The notes under the pieces were generated by a model. The model was not told the origin of the DNA. It did no database searches and worked only from the letters and a program-made list of their open reading frames with translations. A DNA stretch of 14,235 nt from Chloroflexota bacterium (GTDB lineage: Bacteria > Chloroflexota > Anaerolineae > Anaerolineales > UBA4823). The translations under genes and the position numbers were made by a program. Shown here in pieces: positions 6,647 to 12,511 of this stretch. Position 1 is the first letter of the stretch. Every line of letters begins with the position of its first letter. The stretch covers positions 1 through 14,235 of the forward strand of contig JAAZNS010000176.1 in NCBI GenBank assembly GCA_012798185.1, in the 5' to 3' direction.

Positions 6647-6675
6647 AATAAATATAATCTTCTGTCGATTGTCAA
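6647..6675 (-). promoter_or_regulatory. Possible promoter before the cNMP-domain gene
   Basis: On the minus strand TTGACA (6675-6670) is followed after 17 bases by TTTATT (6652-6647), a good -35 with a weak -10. The -35 lies within short direct repeats of GACAAT spaced seven bases apart, which could bind a regulator. The 71-base gap between the DUF169 gene and the cNMP gene is one of the longer ones in this block, so an internal promoter is reasonable but unproven. Confidence 0.3.
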
Positions 6676-6679
6676 TTGT

Positions 6680-7453
6680 CTAAATTATATTTCTTGGTGT
6701 CCTTTTCTTATTATCAGCATCTAGACGCTGGAGCGCAGTTAATGCTCTTTTTGAGCGTGAGTTGGGAATCGCTTTTTCGTTTAGATACTCTAAATTCTCA
6801 ACAATATCAAGTAAAAAGTTCGTTGGAAATCCTAACACACTCTCATTTTCTTTTATGTCTGTGGCTTCACGGCAACCATAGCAGCCATAACTGAAATTCA
6901 AACGTTGCTCTAGAAAGGGAATAATGGTTGAATCCACACAAGTGGCTTGTAAGATAGCTGTTGAACTATTGATTCGTTTTCCGCCGGTTGCATTTAAATA
7001 TGCCAGGTTGATCCACATCAACTTTTCAATCTCGTCTTCTATCACGGCGATATCTGGGATGACTTCAGCTTTCGCCAATGGAAATAAATGCAATCCTTTT
7101 ATCTGACCCGAAGAAAATTTAGGCATATGCTCAAACATTTGTTGACCAATCTTTGCGTCAGCCACAATACCAAAACCTACCAAACCACTACCATTGCGTA
7201 AACCTTCTGGCAATGGGCGAAAACCAAAAGCTGCTGCTGCAGCCGGGCAAGATATTCCTGCACTATCCAGAAGCACCGATTGACCATGCCGGGCTTTCAT
7301 CAGCGCCTGGCAATAACGGTGTTGTTTCAACCATTCAGTGTTTGGTAGCGGTTGGGTTCCATCACTTAAAAGGCGCACACCAATAACCTCACCAGAGAGC
7401 TTCAAGATTGAATTAATGCGTAACCCGCATTCCTTTATATCATTCACTTTCAT
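6680..7453 (-). CDS. DUF169 family protein
   Basis: A 257-residue cytoplasmic protein of the DUF169 family. Diagnostic parts are the N-terminal strand GEVIGVRLLSDG, RYCQALMKAR (Cys48), the very characteristic SCPAAAAAFGF (Cys69), then LVGFGIVADAKIG, IAVIEDEIEKLMWINLAYL, and near the end YGCYGCREATD (Cys191 and Cys194). The family is common in anaerobes and methanogens and has no established biochemical role; its conserved cysteines suggest metal or cluster binding. It lies 17 bases after arsR and could be the first effector that the regulator controls. The last twenty residues are basic and seem less conserved. Family call is confident; function unknown. Confidence 0.88.
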   Translation of the reverse strand: MKVNDIKECGLRINSILKLSGEVIGVRLLSDGTQPLPNTEWLKQHRYCQALMKARHGQSVLLDSAGISCPAAAAAFGFRPLPEGLRNGSGLVGFGIVADAKIGQQMFEHMPKFSSGQIKGLHLFPLAKAEVIPDIAVIEDEIEKLMWINLAYLNATGGKRINSSTAILQATCVDSTIIPFLEQRLNFSYGCYGCREATDIKENESVLGFPTNFLLDIVENLEYLNEKAIPNSRSKRALTALQRLDADNKKRTPRNII

Positions 7454-7470
7454 CTGGCATTTTCCCTTTT

Positions 7471-7767
7471 CTAATTTAATAATATTTTACTGGTCGATGG
7501 TGATAACGTCGAAATTAACCGGTTCAATTCAATAACTGTAGTGACATTTATATGATAGATCATTTTCTTACCTTGTTGGGATGTTCTCACAAGACCAACT
7601 TCCCGTAATATCGCCAAATTTTGAGAGACGCATGGTTGGCGTTTTCCTGTTAGAGTGACAAGGTCACAAACACATCTTGGAGCTTGGGATAAGATTTCCA
7701 GGATTTGTAAACGCACTGGATTACCCAAAGCTTGAAATAGCGCCGCCTGTTGTTGTCTAATGTTCAT
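7471..7767 (-). CDS. ArsR/SmtB family metal- or thiol-responsive repressor
   Basis: A 98-residue winged helix protein of the ArsR family. FQALGNPVRLQILEIL is the usual N-terminal pair of helices, RCVCDLVTLTGKRQPCVSQNLAILREVGLV carries the sensor cysteines Cys32 and Cys34 (CVCDL, as in arsenic-responsive ArsR) and the recognition helix, and the wing is TSQQGKKMIYHIN. An extra cysteine, Cys46, lies at the start of the recognition helix and could be a third ligand. Known relatives lose DNA binding when As(III), Sb(III) or other thiophilic ligands bind. It lies 29 bases after the ProC-like gene and 17 bases before DUF169, so it is inside the operon, not at its head. Possible targets are the dyads at 14036-14051 and 12167-12181. 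Confidence 0.92.
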   Translation of the reverse strand: MNIRQQQAALFQALGNPVRLQILEILSQAPRCVCDLVTLTGKRQPCVSQNLAILREVGLVRTSQQGKKMIYHINVTTVIELNRLISTLSPSTSKILLN

Positions 7768-7796
7768 GAAATAACTTGCTTTTCTTTCAGTAACAA

Positions 7797-8606
7797 TTAA
7801 TTATTCAACCCAGAACAAATCTTTTGCTGTAAACCTGAAATCTTCTCTTGCGCAGTCTGTGCGGCTTTAAAAAACAATTGTGACAAGGCCTCTTCATCTA
7901 GAGTTTCCATAGGCGTAAGCGCTTTCATTTGATTAAAAGTGAGATCTTCTTTCAACGCTAATGTTGCTGTACCGAGCATCACTTGAGCAGCCATTTTTCG
8001 AGAATCCGCCTCTGAGAAACCAGCTTCAATGCCAGCGCGAGTCATGCCCTCCAGAATGGGTAAGACACTCCGCATAGCCGCGCCTATCATACCCACACAC
8101 CAGTTCATTTGATCATCTCGGGCGACAAGTGATTCGCCTAGTATACCCAGGATGGCTTCAACCAATTCCCGCGCTTCAGGCGTTACGTTAGCGCCATATG
8201 CTACCGGATTGATTCCCTTACCAATCAGCGATGGTGCATTTGGCATGATGCGCGCTACAGGGGTACCAGGTTGCAGAATTTCTTCAATTTTTGCCAGTGG
8301 AACACCTGCCGCAAATGAAATCACCAAACGGCATGGACAGACCCACTCAGCAAACGTTTTGATAATATCAATCACAGACTTGGGAGAAACCGCGATCAAG
8401 ATGGCATCCGCTGCGCAGACTGCTTCGTCAGCCAGGATTACCGATCTCACCCCAAACCTCTCGGATGCTGCTTCAACCCGGTTTTTGTCATTATCGCAAA
8501 CAACCAGGTGATCGGCAGGTACCTTAGCATTTCTTAAGCGCTCAAGTAAGATTTGACCTATGTTCCCTGCCCCTATCACAGCCAGGTATTTTTCGTTCAG
8601 TTTCAT
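7797..8606 (-). CDS. ProC-like NAD(P)-binding oxidoreductase with altered active site
   Basis: A 269-residue protein with the overall plan of pyrroline-5-carboxylate reductase. The Rossmann motif is IGAGNIGQIL (Gly12-Gly17), followed by a strand ending in CDND (37-40), AVSPKSV (72-78), ISFAAGVP (96-103) and RIMPNAPSLIGKG (119-131), all close to ProC. The C-terminal helical domain differs: the usual SGSGPAY region reads VGMIGAAMRS (171-180), and the usual SPGGTT substrate loop reads LTPMETL (230-236). It may therefore act on a different imine or ketone, or have lost catalysis. AGAGGAA lies about nine bases before the ATG. It follows a 134-base gap with a hairpin and heads the unit containing arsR. 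A second true proC is expected elsewhere in the genome. Confidence 0.82.
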   Translation of the reverse strand: MKLNEKYLAVIGAGNIGQILLERLRNAKVPADHLVVCDNDKNRVEAASERFGVRSVILADEAVCAADAILIAVSPKSVIDIIKTFAEWVCPCRLVISFAAGVPLAKIEEILQPGTPVARIMPNAPSLIGKGINPVAYGANVTPEARELVEAILGILGESLVARDDQMNWCVGMIGAAMRSVLPILEGMTRAGIEAGFSEADSRKMAAQVMLGTATLALKEDLTFNQMKALTPMETLDEEALSQLFFKAAQTAQEKISGLQQKICSGLNN

Positions 8607-8642
8607 TTGTTTAATTCCTCTCAGGTAAGGTAACCATTTTTT

Positions 8643-8648
8643 AATATA
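8643..8648 (-). promoter_or_regulatory. Possible -10 element before the ProC-like gene
   Basis: On the minus strand TATATT lies about 37 bases before the ProC-like start, in the only gap of this size inside the gene series. No convincing -35 is seen 17 bases upstream of it. A start of transcription here fits with the hairpin that ends the preceding unit. Confidence 0.25.
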
Positions 8649-8698
8649 ACTCGAATGCGAAAATACCTAAGGAACCATATGTAATTTAAATGGGAATG

Positions 8699-8727
8699 CT
8701 GGACACCGGCGTCTAACCGATGTCCAG
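8699..8727 (-). terminator. Hairpin after the HdrA-like gene, possible terminator
   Basis: CTGGACACCGG at 8699-8709 pairs with CCGATGTCCAG at 8717-8727: eleven positions with one mismatch and a seven-base loop. It lies 13 bases after the stop of the HdrA-like gene. On the minus strand the stem is followed by CATTCCCATTT rather than a clean run of T, so it could be a weak terminator, an mRNA-end stabiliser or an attenuator. The rest of the 8607-8740 gap is AT-rich and holds no gene I can support. Confidence 0.5.
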
Positions 8728-8740
8728 GCAGTTTATTTGT

Positions 8741-9118
8741 TCAATCTTGAGATAGGTTAAGTTTCTCGAACACGTCAGTGACCTTCTTCATGGCTTCTTC
8801 GGTTGGCATATTGCGCAGGTCGAGGGCAATAACCTGTTTATCAAAATCTGCTCCCACGGCAGCAAGTGCATCTTTGTACATCTTGCGCTGCATTTTTGGA
8901 TCGCACCCTCCTACGACGTAAGTCACGCCTGGTTTGGCTAAATCTTGCCAAAACCGGTCGCCGTCATCCACACACAATTGTGGGTGAACGATGGCATACT
9001 GCACATCCAATTCATTGCGTACATAATTGAGCAAACTCCAGACATTCAGTTGGGTAAATCCCGGGCAGTCACCCCGGCACATGCATTGCACAAATCGAGG
9101 TAGATTTTCTTCAGACAT
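8741..9118 (-). CDS. Stand-alone HdrA-like domain protein, cysteine-rich
   Basis: A 125-residue protein that resembles the region of heterodisulfide reductase subunit A ahead of its flavin domain, without the flavin domain itself. VQCMCRGDCPGF (Cys12, Cys14, Cys18) corresponds to the N-terminal cysteine strand. YAIVHPQLCVDDGDRFWQDL (Cys49) matches the HdrA stretch that ends in CS..G. TYVVGGCDPKMQRKMYKDAL (Cys72) matches the AACSPRMHEPTFRRAL-like motif. Full HdrA proteins are over 600 residues. AAGGAG is well placed before the ATG. It follows the second ferredoxin by 24 bases. Together with the two ferredoxins it may form an electron-transfer or cluster-carrying complex; it probably pairs with a flavoprotein encoded elsewhere. 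The match is from motif memory, so similarity to a related small family cannot be excluded. Confidence 0.72.
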   Translation of the reverse strand: MSEENLPRFVQCMCRGDCPGFTQLNVWSLLNYVRNELDVQYAIVHPQLCVDDGDRFWQDLAKPGVTYVVGGCDPKMQRKMYKDALAAVGADFDKQVIALDLRNMPTEEAMKKVTDVFEKLNLSQD

Positions 9119-9142
9119 GGGAAACTCCTTGATATAAATATG

Positions 9143-9445
9143 TTAAGCAGCGGGAGGATATTGCTGCCGTAGTTCTTTGAAAAGCAATTTGATAGATTTG
9201 CGATCTGGAAATGAGATCGCACTTACCGGGCATTGAAAGCGGCAACTCTCACAATAGACTTCGCAGTGGTACGGATTAGCGACAATAACTTTTTCAGAGC
9301 CGCCCTGATAAGCATAAGTGCCGTGTTTGCATGCCTTAACACATAATCCACAATTGCTGCATAATTCGTTATCAATTGTTGGGTACCAGGGAATTAGTTT
9401 TCGGGGAATACCCAGGAAATCTTTATAAGCTTCAGTATCTGCCAT
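9143..9445 (-). CDS. Two-cluster ferredoxin
   Basis: A 100-residue protein with two 4Fe-4S sites. The first is CSNCGLCVKAC (Cys29, 32, 35, 39). The second is CEVYCESCRFQCP (Cys61, 65, 68, 72), with a three-residue first gap instead of two. The N-terminus GIPRKLIPWYPTIDNELC is strikingly like that of the larger ferredoxin at 9687-10316 (GIPRKDIPWFPTVDTDTC), so the two are paralogues from duplication. A good Shine-Dalgarno, AGAAAGGA, lies in the end of the small cysteine-rich gene, which stops four bases before this start. A role in electron transfer with the HdrA-like protein directly downstream is likely; the donor and acceptor are not known. Confidence 0.92.
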   Translation of the reverse strand: MADTEAYKDFLGIPRKLIPWYPTIDNELCSNCGLCVKACKHGTYAYQGGSEKVIVANPYHCEVYCESCRFQCPVSAISFPDRKSIKLLFKELRQQYPPAA

Positions 9446-9449
9446 AATA

Positions 9450-9629
9450 TTAATCCTTTCTTTTTAAGGGGAATGATAGAACCAATGAAACGATTTTGTT
9501 TCCTGGGGGAGAACGTTTTCTGCCGGGACCATGTCCACACGGGTGTCCACAGCACATAAATTTCATTCCAGTACGGATGTGACACATAAACCTATCTCTT
9601 TTCTCGCAAGCAGGCTGCGAGGCTGCCAT
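9450..9629 (-). CDS. Small cysteine-rich protein (59 residues)
   Basis: A short gene in the gap between the two ferredoxins. It starts with ATG at 9629, preceded by a perfect ribosome-binding site (AAAGGAGG, spacing about four), and ends with TAA at 9450. The product begins MAASQPACEKRDRFMC and continues MKFMCCGHPCGHGPGRKR, giving Cys8, 16, 26, 27 and 31 with several His residues, then a basic, more hydrophobic tail. The Cys/His cluster suggests a metal or cluster-binding microprotein. I do not recognise the family. It lies 57 bases after the large ferredoxin and 4 bases before the second ferredoxin, and its end supplies that gene's ribosome-binding site. Low length limits certainty, but the start signal and the composition argue for a real gene. 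Confidence 0.72.
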   Translation of the reverse strand: MAASQPACEKRDRFMCHIRTGMKFMCCGHPCGHGPGRKRSPPGNKIVSLVLSFPLKRKD

Positions 9630-9686
9630 CTTGCCTCCTTTGGGCAGATCTCATCACTGTCCCTTCTCTTGATTCATAGTGTTTAC

Positions 9687-10316
9687 TCACATTTTGTTTT
9701 CGCTGACCAAAGTAAAGCCATTGCGACGAATCAAATCCAGCACATCGGGTAGGAAGTTCTGAATGTCTTCTTGTTCGGTTGAAGTAACTTCGAAAGACAT
9801 AAACGACGGTGTTTTTTGTGACATACCCTGCACAGTGGGCACTTCCAGCCGCAGGTTGACAAAGTCGTAGGGTCGTTCCTTAACGGCATCCTCCATCTGT
9901 ACCAGGAAGCGTTTTTCTCCAAATTCGCCAGCTATTTCAAAACGCACACGGGTGGTCAGTTTAGCCACTGCGTCTTCAGCGGTAGCGCGCGCCTTAAGTG
10001 CATCCTGCTTGACCATCTTCTCTTTGGCTTCCTGGCGCACAACTTTGAATATCTTGTGTTCGCGTTCCAGTTTCCAGATCAAATCGCGGTCGGGGAAGGC
10101 AATAGCTTGTACCGGGCAGACTGTGCCGCAGGTGCTGCAACCCACCATACAACTCATAGCGTTAACCGGCACGGCTTTGTTATCCTGCATTTCGTATACG
10201 CCGCGTCCGCAAGTGGTATAGCACAACGAACAACCGATGCAGGTATCGGTATCGACTGTCGGGAACCAGGGGATATCTTTGCGGGGTATCCCATGCCACA
10301 ATTCATCTTTAGCCAT
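9687..10316 (-). CDS. Two-cluster ferredoxin with unknown C-terminal domain
   Basis: A 209-residue protein. Residues 1-75 are a ferredoxin domain with clusters at CIGCSLCYTTC (Cys26, 29, 32, 36) and CMVGCSTCGTVCP (Cys56, 60, 63, 67). A charged helical linker (76-120) leads to a mixed alpha/beta C-terminal domain (about 120-209: VRFEIAGEFGEKRFLVQ, FVNLRLEVPTVQ, SFMSFEVTS, PDVLDLIRRNGF) that I do not recognise and that has no cysteine. Start at 10316 is chosen because AAAGGAG lies six bases upstream; the frame can be extended to a TTG at 10361, but without such a site. The N-terminal half is a paralogue of the ferredoxin at 9143-9445. It follows a small CPECG membrane protein by 63 bases. It likely donates electrons to, or docks, a partner via the C-terminal domain. 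Confidence 0.9.
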   Translation of the reverse strand: MAKDELWHGIPRKDIPWFPTVDTDTCIGCSLCYTTCGRGVYEMQDNKAVPVNAMSCMVGCSTCGTVCPVQAIAFPDRDLIWKLEREHKIFKVVRQEAKEKMVKQDALKARATAEDAVAKLTTRVRFEIAGEFGEKRFLVQMEDAVKERPYDFVNLRLEVPTVQGMSQKTPSFMSFEVTSTEQEDIQNFLPDVLDLIRRNGFTLVSENKM

Positions 10317-10379
10317 TTCAATCTCCTTTATATCGATATAGTCTTTCAAGCTGTCTGCCAAGAAAGCTCGCCTGGTATC

Positions 10380-10646
10380 TTAATCGCCATGCTCTTCTTT
10401 ATAATTGATGGAAACTGGAAGCCCAAGCTTGATAGGAGCGGTTTCCAAATCAACTTGTCCGTTTTGCTGGTAACGTTTTTTCATCATTTGAACTACCAAG
10501 ACAATTCCCGCTAACGGCCAGACATGGAAAATCATTGGCGTTCCACATTCTGGACAGGGCAACATGCCAATACCTATCAAACCTCCCAGAATGAACCACA
10601 ATTTTGCCGTGGACTTTTTAAGTCGTTTGTAAAAACGCCGGATCAT
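10380..10646 (-). CDS. Small membrane protein with CPECG motif
   Basis: An 88-residue protein. The basic N-terminus (MIRRFYKRLKK) is followed by a hydrophobic segment ending in LPCPECG (Cys31 and Cys34 in CPECGTP), a second hydrophobic segment (about residues 38-55, MIFHVWPLAGIVLVVQMM) and a polar tail. The CxxC between two membrane segments resembles half of a zinc ribbon or rubredoxin knuckle and could be a thiol pair near the membrane surface. AAAGAAG lies before the ATG. It is 66 bases after the NifX-like remnant and 63 before the large ferredoxin. I do not recognise a family; a membrane anchor for the ferredoxin group is conceivable. Confidence 0.7.
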   Translation of the reverse strand: MIRRFYKRLKKSTAKLWFILGGLIGIGMLPCPECGTPMIFHVWPLAGIVLVVQMMKKRYQQNGQVDLETAPIKLGLPVSINYKEEHGD

Positions 10647-10712
10647 GCTTCTTTACCTCGCGTATTCCATATCAAAAATAACCTGGTTCAATAAATCAGA
10701 TGGTTCAAAAGA

Positions 10713-10838
10713 TTAGTGTAATCGTTCCGTGTGATCCACCAGACAGTTTTCAATTGTAACAACCATATAGAACGGAGCGCAGCCAAAATGTTGGCTGATG
10801 GTCACAGCGTCTTCGGAAACGGCTGCAATTTTTACCAT
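10713..10838 (-). pseudogene. Truncated NifX/dinitrogenase FeMo-cofactor family remnant
   Basis: From ATG at 10838 a 41-residue frame reads MVKIAAVSEDAVTISQHFG, then CAPFYMVVTIEN, and stops at TAA 10713. The start is the signature of the small NifX/NifB-C family (usual form MKIAVxSDDGxxxSxHFGRAPYF). Such proteins normally run to about 110-130 residues, and the downstream bases give no match in any minus-strand frame. The gene thus keeps a strong ribosome-binding site (AAAGGA) and its first strands but has lost the rest, probably by deletion. The remaining 66-base stretch to the next gene contains two copies of TGGTTCAA 17 bases apart (10684 and 10701). It could still encode a short peptide, but a decayed gene is more likely. 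Confidence 0.7.
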
Positions 10839-10864
10839 TTTCCAATCCTTTCAGGACAATCAAT

Positions 10865-12136
10865 CTACAATAAAGGTTTGTCTGCAGCCTGCTGGCTACT
10901 TGGTTTTGTCAAAACTTCGTCTTTCAGATCAATACTTTGGATCAATATTTTGTGGGCTGCCAGGCTTCTGGAAAAAACACCTACAATGATTGGCTTCAAG
11001 ATGATAAAAGCAGCCATGAGCGCCGAGTATAGGGGTTGTGTAATCAAACCAGACGTAAATAAAAGATTCTCGCTGATCACACTGGTGCTGAATTTTGCGG
11101 TTAATCCCACTCCCATAACCAATGACTGGCGTTTTCCAAGTAGTTTGTGGAACAACAGGTAAGAGATTGCCATCCGAGATGACAGGGAGATCACCATGAT
11201 GATGAGGATCAGCAGCGGATAAGTGAGCATTGCATTCAACGACATGCTGCCACCCAAGCTGAGAAAGAAAAATGGCCCGAGGAAGATGTTGCCAACGAAA
11301 AAGACCGGCTTTTTGTATTGTTGGATAAATTTATCAGGCAAGACTTGCCTCACGGCAATGCCGCTGAAAATAGCCGCGACAACTCCCAGGTTCTCAAAGC
11401 CAGTTGCCCCAAAGTAAATAAAAGCAAATAACATCATAAAGATAATAAAGGGGATTACAAACGAATCGCCGGGTATCTTTTCCAGAAAACGTCGGGTGAA
11501 TTTACCGGCCAATGACAAGAGAACGGTTCCAATCAGGATGCCCGCCAACGTAAGTACGATGTTGAGCGACTTTTGCCAGGCTGCGTTTTGAGAAGCGCCG
11601 GAAGTGAAAGCGGGCAAGGCAACAATTACAGCCAGGGCAAGGATTTCAAAGACATCATCGAACACCCCGATACCTAAGGCCAATTGTCCGAAGCGTGTTT
11701 TTTCCAGCCCAAACTCTTTTAAAATTGCCAATAGGATGACCTCGCCAACAGTTCCAAAGGCGATACCGCACAGCAAGGCAACTACAATTGAGTGACTCAC
11801 GAACTCTGGAAATACAAAATAAAGAAACAGGGCAATGAGAGATCCTTCTGTCAACGTGAGCAAGATATTGCCGCCAACAATGTACTTGCCTAATTTACCG
11901 ATGTCCCTGAGTTCCAGGTCAATGCCAATGGTAAATAGGAAAAATAACATTCCAATTTGGGATAGGAAGTGAAATTCAACGCTGCCCATCACATCTTTGA
12001 AAAGACCAAGGGATGAAAGGATCATTCCAAAGATGACCACGGTGAACATCCAGGGCATTTGAAAGTAACGATTGATTAAGTATCCTGCAGTGACGATCAC
12101 GAGACAGGTTATAGCTGCAAGTAGAAAAATATCCAT
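10865..12136 (-). CDS. CPA2-type cation:proton antiporter
   Basis: A 423-residue membrane protein with about 12-13 segments. The pattern matches monovalent cation:proton antiporters of the CPA2/Kef type: an early FLFTIGIDLELRDIGKLGK motif, LLCGIAFGTVGEVILLAIL, the paired acidic residues GVFDDVFEILALAVI (Asp160 and Asp161), and the later FFFLSLGGSM and LGKRQSLVMGVGLTAKFSTSV stretches. It has no C-terminal TrkA-N or TrkA-C domain, so it is the short form. The start at 12136 has GAGG five bases upstream; a longer frame from TTG at 12151 runs over that site. A dyad TTGATATATTTTCAA lies 30 bases upstream. Sodium or potassium exchange against protons is expected; ion specificity is not deducible. 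Confidence 0.9.
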   Translation of the reverse strand: MDIFLLAAITCLVIVTAGYLINRYFQMPWMFTVVIFGMILSSLGLFKDVMGSVEFHFLSQIGMLFFLFTIGIDLELRDIGKLGKYIVGGNILLTLTEGSLIALFLYFVFPEFVSHSIVVALLCGIAFGTVGEVILLAILKEFGLEKTRFGQLALGIGVFDDVFEILALAVIVALPAFTSGASQNAAWQKSLNIVLTLAGILIGTVLLSLAGKFTRRFLEKIPGDSFVIPFIIFMMLFAFIYFGATGFENLGVVAAIFSGIAVRQVLPDKFIQQYKKPVFFVGNIFLGPFFFLSLGGSMSLNAMLTYPLLILIIMVISLSSRMAISYLLFHKLLGKRQSLVMGVGLTAKFSTSVISENLLFTSGLITQPLYSALMAAFIILKPIIVGVFSRSLAAHKILIQSIDLKDEVLTKPSSQQAADKPLL

Positions 12137-12166
12137 TATCGCCTCTAGCAAACTCTAGTTTTCATA

Positions 12167-12181
12167 TTGATATATTTTCAA
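12167..12181. promoter_or_regulatory. Imperfect dyad before the antiporter, possible ArsR-type operator
   Basis: TTGATATATTTTCAA is an AT-rich imperfect inverted repeat (TTGA...TCAA arms) in the 54-base gap before the antiporter gene. Its size and arms resemble the dyad at 14036-14051. ArsR/SmtB proteins bind AT-rich dyads of this kind. The match is weak, and AT-rich gaps give such dyads by chance. Confidence 0.25.
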
Positions 12182-12190
12182 CAAATTTTT

Positions 12191-12439
12191 TTAAACTTCC
12201 AAAGCATCAGCCAGCCAGGTGCATATCTGATCTATGCTCGGTACACGCCCAGAAACAAGCACTTTTTCATTAATAACCAGCGCCGGAGTGGATAGAATAG
12301 GATATTCCATAATCTCTCCGTAATCTTCAACTTTTATGATTTCAGCTTCTATTCCCAACGAGGTTACCGCTTTACGAGTAACGATCTCCAACATTTTACA
12401 GTTTGAACATCCCGGACCAAGAATTTTCACAGTTATCAT
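12191..12439 (-). CDS. Small thioredoxin-like redox-active disulfide protein
   Basis: An 82-residue minimal thioredoxin-fold protein of the type often called redox-active disulfide protein 2. The active site is GPGCSNCKML (Cys11 and Cys14), the middle has EIIKVEDYGEIMEYPILSTPALVINEKVLVSG with cis-proline at 52, and the chain ends with a helix (IDQICTWLADALEV). It has no signal peptide, so it should be cytoplasmic. AAAAGGA lies before the ATG. It sits 72 bases after the permease gene; permeases of this family and small thioredoxins of this kind often occur together, which supports a shared role in handling thiophilic metals or metalloids. Confidence 0.92.
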   Translation of the reverse strand: MITVKILGPGCSNCKMLEIVTRKAVTSLGIEAEIIKVEDYGEIMEYPILSTPALVINEKVLVSGRVPSIDQICTWLADALEV

Positions 12440-12511
12440 TTTTTATGTTTTCCTTTTAAATAAGATTTATTCATCATCAAATCTTTATTGAGGCAAAGTG
12501 ATTTTCTTTTA

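Noticed and set aside
9394..9585. 63-codon minus-strand frame with MSHPYWNEIY start
   Set aside because: It overlaps both the cysteine-rich small gene and the start of the ferredoxin in another frame. The frame at 9450-9629 has a much better ribosome-binding site and fits between the neighbours.
10317..10361. Upstream extension of the large ferredoxin to a TTG
   Set aside because: The ATG at 10316 has AAAGGAG at six bases and aligns with the start of the paralogous ferredoxin.
10684..10708. Two TGGTTCAA copies 17 bases apart
   Set aside because: Only two short copies in the decayed region after the NifX-like remnant; not enough for an operator or array.
10731..11162. 143-codon plus-strand open frame
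   Set aside because: It lies opposite the antiporter gene and the NifX-like remnant. The product has no family character, and no ribosome-binding site or neighbour supports it.
12462..12485. AAGATTT/AAATCTT inverted repeat between permease and thioredoxin
   Set aside because: The stem is seven AT-rich pairs with a ten-base loop and no T run, so it is too weak to call a terminator; such repeats are expected by chance here.
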